Shown: positions 1-9,358, counted from the stretch's first letter. The stretch is DNA of 23,854 bases from an uncultured Mucilaginibacter sp. (GCA_903885865.1 CAISKH010000012.1:1-23854), one strand, 5' to 3'. Translations and numbers: made by a program. The notes: generated by a model not told the origin, from the sequence alone.

Positions 1-1203
1 ATGGCTTATAATTACCTGGTGTCGTGCCCGCCCAATGCCATTTTGTTTGATGACCCCGATAATGACACTTACTCGCTATGGTATGACCAGGAAGTGGAAG
101 GTATACGGCCCGATGTACGCTTGGTTAATCTAAATTTATTTAGTGCCGACTGGAACATCCTTCAAATGCAGCGGAAAATAAACCAATCAGCACCCCTGCC
201 CATAACTATGCCTTTTGATAAATATAAAGAAGGTACGCGGGAGATGATAGCATTTAACGATGCAAAGATACCCGGCCCTGTTGAGTTAAAGGATGTATTT
301 GATTTTATAACATCTGACGATAGCCGGACTAAAGTTGAGTATCAAAATGGTAACACAGATAACTATCTTCCTACTAAAAACTTTAAAATAACTGTTGATG
401 CTGACAATGTAGTTAAAAATGGCGTTGTTCCCGCTGATCAAAAAAGCAAAATTGCCTCCAGTATGGAATGGACATTCCCCATTAATTATATCACCAAACA
501 AAACCTGGCATTGCTGGATATTTTGGCGCATAATGACTGGAAAAGACCCATCTGTTTTACCGCTACAGTTGGAGGGCCTGACTTTATTGGCTTGCAAAAA
601 TACCTGTATAAAGAAGGCTTTGTATATCATTTAATTCCTTTTAAAGCGGATACCGTTTCAAAAGATAATGAATTAGGAAAAACCAACAGCATGGTGATGT
701 ATGACAATATAATGAACAAGTATAAATGGGGAAATTTTAAGAATGCCAAATACCTGGATGAGGTATCAAAAACCATGTTTTATCCTTTAATTTTAAATTC
801 ATTTATTGACTTAACAGAAAATTTAATAAAGGAAAATCACCCTGATATGGCGCTTAAGGCTTTAAATAAATATGATGAAGTGATGCCCGATCTGAATCCG
901 CACATTGATATTGTACGAAATAAATATTTTATTGTTGATACAGCCTATAAGCTAAAAAAGATGAAAATGGGAAATAAGTATGCTGATAGTATAGATAAAT
1001 ATGTAGTAGATCAGCTAAACTATAATTACCGCGTATTTCAAAATAACCCCGCCGATACCGACCAGCACGTAGTCCAGGTAGGTTTAACCATATTAAGCGG
1101 TATGGAACAACTTACCAGGGAAAATAAGCAAGCAGAATTAAATAACAGATTTCAGGCCCAACTGGTAGAATATAAAAATAAGTTTCACAGCCTTCTAAAT
1201 TGA
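1..1203 (+). CDS. DUF2723 family protein, C-terminal part (5' end outside window)
   Basis: The frame is open at the first base, so the ATG at position 1 is probably an internal methionine and the gene starts upstream of the window. The first residues carry the pattern NAILFDDPDNDTYSLWYDQE followed by VEGIRPDVRLVNL, which I recognise from the large Bacteroidota DUF2723 proteins. Those proteins have many N-terminal membrane helices, related to protein O-mannosyltransferase-like GT-C folds, and a long soluble C-terminal region. The 400 residues seen here contain no obvious membrane segment and have a helical second half (about residues 250-400), which fits the soluble region. The substrate of the family is not known to me, so no reaction is assigned. 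It ends 122 bp before the first barrel gene. The family call is fairly secure; the function is not. Confidence 0.75.
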   Translation: MAYNYLVSCPPNAILFDDPDNDTYSLWYDQEVEGIRPDVRLVNLNLFSADWNILQMQRKINQSAPLPITMPFDKYKEGTREMIAFNDAKIPGPVELKDVFDFITSDDSRTKVEYQNGNTDNYLPTKNFKITVDADNVVKNGVVPADQKSKIASSMEWTFPINYITKQNLALLDILAHNDWKRPICFTATVGGPDFIGLQKYLYKEGFVYHLIPFKADTVSKDNELGKTNSMVMYDNIMNKYKWGNFKNAKYLDEVSKTMFYPLILNSFIDLTENLIKENHPDMALKALNKYDEVMPDLNPHIDIVRNKYFIVDTAYKLKKMKMGNKYADSIDKYVVDQLNYNYRVFQNNPADTDQHVVQVGLTILSGMEQLTRENKQAELNNRFQAQLVEYKNKFHSLLN

Positions 1204-1220
1204 TGTTTTGCTTTAAAAAA

Positions 1221-1258
1221 TTTAACACTTAACTGTTAAAAAACTAACTTTATAGTTA
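1221..1258. promoter_or_regulatory. Two adjacent AT-rich palindromes with repeated TTAA cores
   Basis: A 20-bp near-perfect palindrome (1221-1240; TTTAAC at one end, GTTAAA at the other, one mismatched pair) is followed by TAACT-TTAT-AGTTA (1245-1258). Three TTAA cores are spaced exactly 7 bp apart (1222, 1229, 1236). The region lies about 70-105 bp upstream of the first barrel gene and could be an operator or the tail of a transcription stop for the upstream gene. The symmetry is directly visible; the role is a guess. Confidence 0.35.
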
Positions 1259-1325
1259 AATAATGTTAAAAGTTTCATAATCTGTAACGGTATAAACATT
1301 TTCGTGTCTTATTACCTGAACGCTT
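1244..1325 (+). promoter_or_regulatory. Upstream region of barrel gene 1, duplicated at barrel gene 2
   Basis: These 82 bp align without a single gap to 3803-3884, ending at the two start codons. The best conserved stretch is TTTTCGTGTCTTATT-like at -27 to -13 relative to the ATG, followed by CTGAAC. A second conserved word is the CTGTAACG/CTGCAACG pair near -44. Conservation strongest just before the start suggests a promoter/5' leader inherited with the gene. No good TAnnTTTG box is visible, so the exact promoter elements are not assigned. Confidence 0.45.
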
Positions 1326-3788
1326 ATGAAAAAACTGATACTAACCTTCTCCGCCATTTGTTTCTCTGCAATAGTATTTGGACAAACTCAAAAAAATTTA
1401 ACTGTTAAAGGCACCGTTACCGACTCGGTAACCAACCAGCCAATAGGCTATGTTACCGTTGCTTTACAGGATGCTAAAACAAAAGCGCCGGTTAAAAGCA
1501 CCTTAGCTAAAGACGATGGCAGTTTTGAAATGCCAGTGCCTGCCGGCAAAACCTATTTGCTCGTATTGGCTAATATGGGCTATAAAAATAAAACCGTATC
1601 CATTACTGATACAACCGCCATTATAAATATGGGGAAAATAGTGCTATCGCCATCTAATAAACAGTTGGATGGGGTTACTATCACTGCTGTAAAACCATTA
1701 ATGACGCGTGAGGTTGACCGAATAAGTTATGATGTACAGGCCGACCCGGAAAGCAAAGCGATATCAGCATTGGATATGATGCGTAAAGTACCACTTTTAT
1801 CGGTCGACGCTTCGGATAATATTAAGCTGAAAGGGAACGGTAATTATAAAATTTTGATAAACGGGCGCGAATCGGCAATGATGGCTAAAAACCCATCAGA
1901 TATATTAAAAGCCATGCCTGCCACTAATGTTGAAAAAATAGAAGTTATAACCACCCCACCGGCTAAGTATGACGCTGAAGGTTTGGCAGGTATTATTAAC
2001 ATCATCACCAAAAAAAATGCCGACCAGGGCTATAATATGGGCCTGAACGGGCGCATGAATAGTATTTACGGACTGGGCCTCAATTTGAATGGCACCTTTA
2101 AACAAGGCAAATTTGGTGTTGCAGGCTATGTTGGCCATGGCCAACAAGGTGATATTAATAAACAAGCGGCCTTTGGCAGCACACAAAACTTTTTTGCCCA
2201 GCAATCTACCTTATCGCAAACCGGCATTAATGCCTATGGGGGTATATTTACTTATGCCAATACCGAATTAAGCTATGAAATAGATAGCCTTAATTTGCTT
2301 GCCGGGTCATTTGAGTTATCAGGCAATGATTTTAACCAGGTTAACGATCAGTTTTCGAGCCTGGTAAACAGTAAGGGTGGGGTTGATCAACACTACGAAC
2401 TATCGAATACAGGCAATGGCAGTTTTTTAGGTGTAGGCGCGGGTATTAATTACCAGCTGGGTTTTGCAAAGCAAAAGGACCGTTTGCTCACCGTATCGTA
2501 TAAATATGATTATTCGCCCAATAAGCAGTTTAATGATAACCTGTTTTCGCAACGGATAAATTATCCCCTAACGACCGTTCCTGATTTTCAGCAGTATAAT
2601 AATTCGGGTAATAAAGCGCATACCTTCCAGGTTGATTACGCGCATCCGCTTAAAAAAATTACTATCGAAGCGGGCGTTAAAGCAATATTACGGAATAACT
2701 TTAGTGAATATCATCGGGATGACAGGGATAGCATTACCAATAAATACATAACCAATAACAGCCAAACCAATAATTTTAACTATCAGCAAAATGTTTATAG
2801 CCTGTATAATTCGTACCAGTTAAAATTGGAGAAATGGACGGGAAAAGCCGGGTTGCGTTTAGAGCACACTACCATAGATGCCAATTTTGCATCGACAGGT
2901 AGTACCGTAAACCAGGCTTATAATAACCTTATACCATCTATATCTATTCAGCGTAATTTTAAAACCAGCAGTTTAAATCTTGGCTTTACCCAACGTATTC
3001 AACGCCCGGGTATTTTCCAGCTCAACCCATTTGTTGACCAAACCAATCCTAAGTATATTAATACCGGTAACCCTAATCTAAGGCCAGAGTTGAATTATAC
3101 GTTTGAATTGAATTACAGCAATTTTAATAAAAGCCCGGTGAATATTGGCTTAAGCTATGCGTTCTCTAACAATTCTATACAAAACGTTACCGGGCTGCAA
3201 ATAAATAATAACGGGGGCAAAGCAGATACGGTGACCATCACCACTTTTCAGAACCTGGGAAGCAACAGCACCCTGGGGTTAAATTTGAATACAACACTTA
3301 ATCCAACAAAAAAACTATCATTTACCATAAATGGCCAGGTGAACCATGTTTGGTTAAAAGGGGAGTATAACGGCGAGTTTTATAAAAACGATGGGTATAC
3401 AGGCAATGTATTCGCTAATGCTGGGTATAAATTTGGCAAGGGTTACCGTTTTGGTATTGACGCAGGTTATTTTAGCGGGAACGTTGTTTTGCAGGGCTCA
3501 ACCAATAAGTATATTTATTATTCAAACGTGTTTTCAAAAACGTTCCTGAAAAATGCAACCATATCCCTGGTGGCAAATAATCCTTTCAGCAAATTCATTA
3601 CCTCTACAAATACCACCACTACTAATGATTTTTACCAGTACGGTTATAATCAAAATTACTACCGCACTTTTGCGGTAAGGTTTAATTATAAATTTGGCAG
3701 GCTAACCAGCGATATTAAGAAGAACCAGCATGGCATTAATAATGATGATACCAAAGGCGGTGGCAAAAGCAGCGGAGCCAGCGGTTAA
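1326..3788 (+). CDS. Outer-membrane beta-barrel protein (TonB-receptor-like), tandem paralogue 1
   Basis: An 820-residue protein with a Sec signal peptide (MKKLILTFSAICFSAIVFG, likely cut near residue 20). About residues 24-110 form a CarboxypepD_reg-like domain (VKGTVTDSVTNQPIGYVTV, then DDGSFEMPVPAG and LANMGYKNKTV). About 130-235 form a TonB-receptor-like plug (VDRISYDVQADPESK, MRKVPLLSVDASDNIKLKG, VEKIEVITTPPAKYDAEGLA, GIINIITKK). The rest is a long beta-barrel rich in Asn, Tyr and Gly, as in the OMP_b-brl_3 group of Bacteroidota. It probably sits in the outer membrane. No SusD-like partner follows, so it is not a standard polysaccharide-uptake SusCD pair, and no ligand can be inferred. 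The chain does not end on an aromatic residue at the last strand but continues about 25 residues with KNQHGINNDD. It is most similar to the next gene downstream. Confidence 0.88.
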   Translation: MKKLILTFSAICFSAIVFGQTQKNLTVKGTVTDSVTNQPIGYVTVALQDAKTKAPVKSTLAKDDGSFEMPVPAGKTYLLVLANMGYKNKTVSITDTTAIINMGKIVLSPSNKQLDGVTITAVKPLMTREVDRISYDVQADPESKAISALDMMRKVPLLSVDASDNIKLKGNGNYKILINGRESAMMAKNPSDILKAMPATNVEKIEVITTPPAKYDAEGLAGIINIITKKNADQGYNMGLNGRMNSIYGLGLNLNGTFKQGKFGVAGYVGHGQQGDINKQAAFGSTQNFFAQQSTLSQTGINAYGGIFTYANTELSYEIDSLNLLAGSFELSGNDFNQVNDQFSSLVNSKGGVDQHYELSNTGNGSFLGVGAGINYQLGFAKQKDRLLTVSYKYDYSPNKQFNDNLFSQRINYPLTTVPDFQQYNNSGNKAHTFQVDYAHPLKKITIEAGVKAILRNNFSEYHRDDRDSITNKYITNNSQTNNFNYQQNVYSLYNSYQLKLEKWTGKAGLRLEHTTIDANFASTGSTVNQAYNNLIPSISIQRNFKTSSLNLGFTQRIQRPGIFQLNPFVDQTNPKYINTGNPNLRPELNYTFELNYSNFNKSPVNIGLSYAFSNNSIQNVTGLQINNNGGKADTVTITTFQNLGSNSTLGLNLNTTLNPTKKLSFTINGQVNHVWLKGEYNGEFYKNDGYTGNVFANAGYKFGKGYRFGIDAGYFSGNVVLQGSTNKYIYYSNVFSKTFLKNATISLVANNPFSKFITSTNTTTTNDFYQYGYNQNYYRTFAVRFNYKFGRLTSDIKKNQHGINNDDTKGGGKSSGASG

Positions 3789-3802
3789 AAACGGTTAGAA
3801 AA

Positions 3803-3884
3803 TTAATTTACGAGTAAAATAATATTAAAAATTCTTCCCTCTGCAACGTGATGCTGACTTTCGTGTCTTATTGGCTGAACACTT
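3803..3884 (+). promoter_or_regulatory. Upstream region of barrel gene 2, copy of the one before gene 1
   Basis: This is the second copy of the 82-bp upstream region described for 1244-1325, at the identical distance from the start codon. It keeps the TTTCGTGTCTTATT and CTGAAC words but has lost the palindromic symmetry seen further upstream of copy 1. The third barrel gene shows no clear copy. Confidence 0.45.
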
Positions 3885-6296
3885 ATGAAAAAACTGATCC
3901 TTATTTTCTTCTCCGTTTGCATATCCGTATTGGTTTTTGGCCAAAATCAAAAAACTTTAACTGTTAAAGGCATTGTTACCGACTCTGTAACCAACCAGCC
4001 CATAGGTTATGCCACTGTTGCTTTGCAAAATGCCAAAACGCAGGCCTCCGTTAAAAGCACTTTAGCTAAGGATGACGGTTATTTTGAATTAACCGTGCCT
4101 GCTGGTATATATCAACTGGTATTGGCAAATATGGGCTATAAAAATAAGCAGGTAAAGTTAAAGGACACAGTTTTGGTGATAGATATGGGCAAAATTGTAC
4201 TCTCGCCCTCCACCAAACAACTGGATGACGTTACTATTACCGGCGTTAAACCATTAATGAAGCAGGAGGTTGACCGCTTAAGCTATGATGTACAGGCCGA
4301 CCCTGAAAGTAAGCTTATTACCGCGCTTGATATGATACGCAAAGTGCCCCTGCTATCTGTTGACGGTATGGATAACATTAAACTCCGCGGAAATAGTAAT
4401 TATAAAATATTGATAAACGGGAAAGAATCGGCAATGATGGCCCACAACCCATCGGATATACTGAAATCAATGCCCGCGAGCAATATTGTGAAAATTGAAG
4501 TTATAACCACGCCACCCGCTAAATATGACGCGGAGGGTTTGGCGGGTATTATCAATATCATTACCCAAAAAAAGGCCGACCAGGGTTACAATGGCTCGGC
4601 AGGGGTAAATTATAATACAGTGTATGGTTATAGGGGTAATCTTAACCTTACAGTAAAACAAGGTAAAATAGGCTATAGCGGCTATGTTGGCAGCGGACGG
4701 CGGCCATATTTAGGGGCCGAGTTTGGTAATACCAGCACTTTTAACAACCCGTTATCATCATTGGTGCAAGGCGGCATGCAGTATCGTGGCGGCAGTAATA
4801 CTTATACTAGTAATGAATTAAGTTTTGAGTTTGATACCTTGAATTTGATCTCGGCCACGATTAATCATTTTAACGGCGTTAATTCAACCGGCAATGACCA
4901 GTTCACTACCCAGCGCGATGCTACCAGCGCTGTTTCGCAAGCTTATCATTTATTAAATAATGGTACAGGCAGTAATATGGGGACAGATATTGGCATTAAT
5001 TACCAGTTGGGGTTTAAGCATAATAAAAATCAGTTGTTAACGGCCTCATATAACTATAATTATTCAAACAATGATCAATTTAACGATGTAAGCGCGGACC
5101 AAACGCTGAATTACCATTCGCCAAATTATCGCCAGTACAATAATTCTGGCTCAAAAGAATATACTGCCCAATTGGATTATATACAGCCTTTAAAAACACT
5201 CACCATTGAGGCAGGGGGAAAAATGATATTGCGCAATAACTTTAGTGATTTCCATAATGATACGCTTGCAACCAACAACCAATATCAAACAGCGGCTAAG
5301 CAAACCAACGATTTTACCTATCATCAAAATGTGTATAGCATATATAACTCGTACCAGCTAAAATTCACTGAATGGACATTTAAAGGAGGGTTACGATTAG
5401 AGCGAACTAACATAAATGCCGATTTTACAGCAACAGGGGGCGGCGCTTTTAGTCAGAATTATAATAACCTGGTCCCTTCTGTGTCAGCACAACGAACTAT
5501 AAATGCTACCAGCAGCCTTACCTTTGGGTTTACGCAACGTATTCAGCGCCCCGGTATTAACCAGTTAAACCCGTTTGTTGATCTGTCAAACCCTAATTTT
5601 ATTAATATAGGTAACCCGGCATTGAGGCCCGCTGTTAATAATAATTTTGAATTGAGTTATGGCAATTTTGCCGAAGGCTCTATCAACCTTAGCACCCATT
5701 ATACATTTGCCGATAATACTATTCAAAATATAGTTACCGTTAACAACGCGGTGACTACTACAACGTTTGCTAATGTAGGTAAAGATAAACGCCTCGGAGT
5801 GGATGCAAATATCCAGTACCCGATAAGTAAGAAAATTGGTATAAATATTAATTCCGAATTATTGCAGGTTTGGTTAAAAGGGACCTATAATGGCAGCCCC
5901 TTTTTCAACAGCGGCCAGCAGGGCCATATGTTTACTTACACCAGCTATAAATTTGATGATGGTTACCGCATAGGTGTAAACCTTGGCTTTGATAGCCGGT
6001 ATGTATTGCTGGAGGGCAGAGATAACTGGTATTTCAGTAACAGCATTGAGGTATCAAAGGATATGGCCAATAAAAAGGCTACATTTTCTTTATTTTTGGG
6101 TAATCCCTTCAGCAAGTTTAACAAGCTTGATTTCTTTACTAAAACACCCGATTTTCAGACCTATAATTATTTCTTAAATTATTATCGCACAGCGGGCTTT
6201 AATTTTGTATATAAGTTTGGCAAACTTAACAGCGCCATTAAAAAAAATCAGCGCGGCATTAGTAATGACGATACAAGCAGCGGCGGCAGGAACTAA
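3885..6296 (+). CDS. Outer-membrane beta-barrel protein (TonB-receptor-like), tandem paralogue 2
   Basis: An 803-residue close relative of the preceding gene. It has the signal peptide MKKLILIFFSVCISVLVFG, a CarboxypepD_reg-like domain (VKGIVTDSVTNQPIGYATV, KDDGYFELTVPAG), a plug (VDRLSYDVQADPESK, MIRKVPLLSVDGMDNIKL, KIEVITTPPAKYDAEGLAG) and a barrel with shared landmarks such as FTQRIQRPGI, NPFVDLSNPNFINIGNP and YNSYQLKF. The N-terminal 240 residues are nearly the same as in paralogue 1. The extracellular-loop-like parts of the barrel (about 270-360) differ most, which is where ligand or surface specificity would change. It ends with KKNQRGISNDD beyond the last predicted strand. The intergenic gap before it is 96 bp and contains its own copy of the upstream region. 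Outer-membrane location is inferred from the fold; the substrate is unknown. Confidence 0.88.
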   Translation: MKKLILIFFSVCISVLVFGQNQKTLTVKGIVTDSVTNQPIGYATVALQNAKTQASVKSTLAKDDGYFELTVPAGIYQLVLANMGYKNKQVKLKDTVLVIDMGKIVLSPSTKQLDDVTITGVKPLMKQEVDRLSYDVQADPESKLITALDMIRKVPLLSVDGMDNIKLRGNSNYKILINGKESAMMAHNPSDILKSMPASNIVKIEVITTPPAKYDAEGLAGIINIITQKKADQGYNGSAGVNYNTVYGYRGNLNLTVKQGKIGYSGYVGSGRRPYLGAEFGNTSTFNNPLSSLVQGGMQYRGGSNTYTSNELSFEFDTLNLISATINHFNGVNSTGNDQFTTQRDATSAVSQAYHLLNNGTGSNMGTDIGINYQLGFKHNKNQLLTASYNYNYSNNDQFNDVSADQTLNYHSPNYRQYNNSGSKEYTAQLDYIQPLKTLTIEAGGKMILRNNFSDFHNDTLATNNQYQTAAKQTNDFTYHQNVYSIYNSYQLKFTEWTFKGGLRLERTNINADFTATGGGAFSQNYNNLVPSVSAQRTINATSSLTFGFTQRIQRPGINQLNPFVDLSNPNFINIGNPALRPAVNNNFELSYGNFAEGSINLSTHYTFADNTIQNIVTVNNAVTTTTFANVGKDKRLGVDANIQYPISKKIGININSELLQVWLKGTYNGSPFFNSGQQGHMFTYTSYKFDDGYRIGVNLGFDSRYVLLEGRDNWYFSNSIEVSKDMANKKATFSLFLGNPFSKFNKLDFFTKTPDFQTYNYFLNYYRTAGFNFVYKFGKLNSAIKKNQRGISNDDTSSGGRN

Positions 6297-6452
6297 ATAT
6301 TGCCACTTTTGTAACGTTAGGTCGAATATTCATATCAAACCAATAAATAAGTAATACTCTTGTTACGCTTTCGGTAATGAAGCCAATTTTTGGTAAATCG
6401 CACCATATTTAAACCCCGTTTAAATAGATATGATAAAGCGCAACCGGAATTT

Positions 6453-8942
6453 ATGAAAAAAACTGTACTAACAGTACTATGCTCTTGCTTGTGTATTATT
6501 GCTATAGCCCAAAACAACCGTAAAAAAATAACAATTAAAGGGGTGCTGATAGATTCGGCCACCAACACGCCGTTGGGGTATGTTACCGTTTCTTTAATCA
6601 ACGCCGCCACCAAACAACCCACAACAAGCACCCTGGCAAAGGATGACGGTACCTTTGAATTTGATGACGTTGCATCGCGCGTTTATAAGCTGTCCTTATC
6701 ATCATTAGGCTATAAAACAAAAACCATTAATATTACAGGCAAAGATGTTATTACAGATTTGGGTAAAATAATTATGGGGCCTTCGGCAAATGGTTTAAAT
6801 GAGGTTAATATTACTGCCGAAAAGCCGTTAATAACGCAGGAGGTTGACCGTATTAGTTATGATATACAGGCCGATCCGGAAAGTAAGGTGTTGAGTGTTT
6901 TGGATATGCTGCGGAAAGTTCCGTTAATATCATTAGATGCTGACGATAACATATTATTAAAAGGCAGCGGCGATTATAAGATATTAATAAATGGCAAACC
7001 CTCCAGCCTTGTGGTGCATAGCCCGAAGGATATTTTCAGGTCAATGCCGGCTTCGAGCATACAAAAGATAGAAGTAATTACAACGCCGCCTGCCAAGTAC
7101 GACAGCGAGGGGCTGGCCGGTATAATAAATATTATCACCAACAAAAAAATTGATAATGGTTATAATGGCGGTATAAATATAAATTACAGGTCGCCGGTTG
7201 GCGGTCCCGGCCTGGGCGGGTCGTTTACCTACAAAAGCGGCAAATTTGGTGTTGCTTCTTATTACGGCCTCAATCATTACAAATACCCGCAAACAACCAG
7301 TATGAACAGCCGGATCACTACCGGGGAGGGCGCCAGCGACCTTACGCAATCGGGTATCCGTTATTCAGATGCCCATAGCGGTTATATCGGAACAGAGTTT
7401 AGCTACGAGCCGGATACCTTAAACCTGCTTACTGCCGAATTTAATATTAATGGCGGAAATTCAACTTCATTCAGCGACAGATATTCCAGCAAAACCGATT
7501 CAACTAATACAGTTGCACAGGCTTATGATATTGCCAATAATGGCAAAGGCAATTATGACGGGTTTGATGTTGGGTTTAACTATCAGAAAGGGTTTGAACA
7601 CCGGAAGGACCAAATATTAACTTTCTCTTACAAATTTACACAGGCTAATAATAACCAGTTTAATATATTGGGTATCACCGATCGGATAGGTTACCCGGTT
7701 TTAGGTAACCCCGACTATCAGCAAAACAATAAAGAAATATCAAAGGAGCAAACCATACAGACAGATTATGCTCAAACGGTAAACAGCGTAAATCTTGAAG
7801 CGGGTTTAAAAGGTATAATCAGGAATGGTAACAGTAATTTCGAATACGATTCTTTAAGATACGATCCGTTGAACCCCGGCTTGATGCAGTATGATCTGAA
7901 CCCGTTGCGTACAAATGCTTATAATAATACCCAATATATATTAAGCGCATATAATTCTTATCAATACAACATTAATAAACAGTGGGGGTTCAAAGCAGGA
8001 GGCCGTTTAGAGGAAACCATAGTTAACGCTGATTTTATAACAACAGCGTCGACGGTCGATCAACACTATTTAAATCTTATACCGTCTATTTCGTTAAATA
8101 GAAAATTTGCAGACTTAAGTAATATAAACTTCGGATTTACCCAACGGGTTTCGCGGCCGGGTATAAGTACACTGAACCCGTTTGTTGATCGTTCAAATCC
8201 TAATTTTGTAAATGCAGGCAACCCTAATTTAAAGCCGGTAGTAAGCAATAACTTTCAATTAAATTATAGCCGGTATAATAAAGGATCGATCAATATTGGT
8301 TTAAGTTATAGCGTAGCTAGCAATACCATACAGCAAATATCCATTTTCGACCCCACTACCGGCATAACCAGCTCTACTTATGCCAATGTTGGTAAAAACC
8401 GTATGCTGGGCAGTAATTTCAATATCAATTATCCCATAACCAGGGTGTGGAACTTTAGCCTTAACGGGAACCTGAATTATATATGGATAGCCGGTACCGT
8501 TAATGGTTTATTAACGAATAACAAGGGTTTACAGGGGTACTTTAATGCATCAACAGGGTATAAATTTAAAAAGGGCTATCGTATAAATGGTAATTTAAAT
8601 TTTAATAGCCCTTATATTTCTTTACAGGGAAAATCAAATTCATACCTGTATTCGGCATTTAGCGGCAGTAAAGAAATAGTGAAAAGCAAATTAACAGTAT
8701 CAGCTTCTGTAAGCAATCCTTTTACCAAATTCCGCAATAACATAAACCATACCAATGGAGCTAATTTTACACAGGTAAGCTACAATCAGAATTATTTAAG
8801 AGTATATAGTGTAAGTTTGAATTACCGTTTCGGAAAATTAAAAGACGCGATAAGAAAAAATGAACGGGTAATTCATAATGATGATACTACAAAAAATACA
8901 AAGCCAAATACTTCAAATCCTCCTGTTCCTATATCAAATTAA
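6453..8942 (+). CDS. Outer-membrane beta-barrel protein (TonB-receptor-like), tandem paralogue 3
   Basis: An 829-residue, more diverged member of the tandem family. I start it at the ATG of MKKTVLTVLCSCLCIIAIAQ, which gives a normal signal peptide; an in-frame TTG at 6390 would add 21 charged residues in front and spoil it. It has a CarboxypepD_reg-like domain (IKGVLIDSATNTPLGYVTV, KDDGTFEFDDVASRVYKL), a plug (VDRISYDIQADPESK, LRKVPLISLDADDNILLKG, KIEVITTPPAKYDSEGLAG) and a barrel with FTQRVSRPGISTLNPFVDRS. The C-terminal tail keeps RKNERVIHNDD and then a Thr/Asn/Pro-rich end. The 156-bp gap before it holds no gene and no recognisable copy of the 82-bp upstream block. The following reductase gene begins 5 bp after its stop, so the two are likely co-transcribed. 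Confidence 0.87.
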   Translation: MKKTVLTVLCSCLCIIAIAQNNRKKITIKGVLIDSATNTPLGYVTVSLINAATKQPTTSTLAKDDGTFEFDDVASRVYKLSLSSLGYKTKTINITGKDVITDLGKIIMGPSANGLNEVNITAEKPLITQEVDRISYDIQADPESKVLSVLDMLRKVPLISLDADDNILLKGSGDYKILINGKPSSLVVHSPKDIFRSMPASSIQKIEVITTPPAKYDSEGLAGIINIITNKKIDNGYNGGININYRSPVGGPGLGGSFTYKSGKFGVASYYGLNHYKYPQTTSMNSRITTGEGASDLTQSGIRYSDAHSGYIGTEFSYEPDTLNLLTAEFNINGGNSTSFSDRYSSKTDSTNTVAQAYDIANNGKGNYDGFDVGFNYQKGFEHRKDQILTFSYKFTQANNNQFNILGITDRIGYPVLGNPDYQQNNKEISKEQTIQTDYAQTVNSVNLEAGLKGIIRNGNSNFEYDSLRYDPLNPGLMQYDLNPLRTNAYNNTQYILSAYNSYQYNINKQWGFKAGGRLEETIVNADFITTASTVDQHYLNLIPSISLNRKFADLSNINFGFTQRVSRPGISTLNPFVDRSNPNFVNAGNPNLKPVVSNNFQLNYSRYNKGSINIGLSYSVASNTIQQISIFDPTTGITSSTYANVGKNRMLGSNFNINYPITRVWNFSLNGNLNYIWIAGTVNGLLTNNKGLQGYFNASTGYKFKKGYRINGNLNFNSPYISLQGKSNSYLYSAFSGSKEIVKSKLTVSASVSNPFTKFRNNINHTNGANFTQVSYNQNYLRVYSVSLNYRFGKLKDAIRKNERVIHNDDTTKNTKPNTSNPPVPISN

Positions 8943-8947
8943 CAATT

Positions 8948-9292
8948 ATGAAAGTTTACGGTATCACCAACTGTAATACAGTTAAAAAAGCGTTGGATTG
9001 GTTTAAGGCCAACCGGGTTGATTATGAGTTTCATGATTTTAAAAAACTGGGTATAACTATGGATAAACTACAGGAATGGGACAATAGAGCCGGGTATGAG
9101 AAATTTATGAATGAACAAGGGCTAACCTGGAAGCAGCTTGACCCTGAAGTGAAAGAAAGCATAAAGACTAAAACGGATGCTTTGCAATTATTACAGCAAA
9201 AAACAAGTATGATAAAGAGGCCGGTAATTGAGGACGGAGATTTTTTATTTTTCGGGTTTGACGAGCCGGTTTATCAACTGCATTTTGAGTAA
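8948..9292 (+). CDS. ArsC/Spx-family thioredoxin-fold reductase (YffB-like)
   Basis: A 114-residue protein, the usual length of this family. It begins KVYGITNCNTVKKALDWF with a single cysteine at residue 9, as in YffB-like ArsC-family proteins (E. coli YffB has GIKNCDTIKKA at this place, recalled). It has the conserved RP pair at residues 91-92 (KRPVIEDG) and the FGFDE segment near the end. There is no CxxC, so it is not a typical Spx regulator with a redox switch. The family includes arsenate reductases and glutathione-dependent reductases of unsettled substrate; nothing around it (no arsenite pump or arsR) points to arsenic. It sits 5 bp behind the third barrel gene, which suggests transcriptional coupling but not necessarily shared function. 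Confidence 0.85.
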   Translation: MKVYGITNCNTVKKALDWFKANRVDYEFHDFKKLGITMDKLQEWDNRAGYEKFMNEQGLTWKQLDPEVKESIKTKTDALQLLQQKTSMIKRPVIEDGDFLFFGFDEPVYQLHFE

Positions 9293-9358
9293 GCTCCGGC
9301 GTGTTTTGCAACGACGTAATATTTTGCGTCTTAAAAATACCTACACGACTTGTAATAA

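Noticed and set aside
6390..6452. Longer N-terminus for the third barrel gene from a TTG codon
   Set aside because: It adds 21 charged residues before a normal signal peptide; the ATG at 6453 aligns with the starts of the two paralogues.
1326..8942. SusC/SusD polysaccharide utilisation locus
   Set aside because: No SusD-like lipoprotein, no glycoside hydrolases and no sensor genes; the barrels have the shorter OMP_b-brl_3-type layout.
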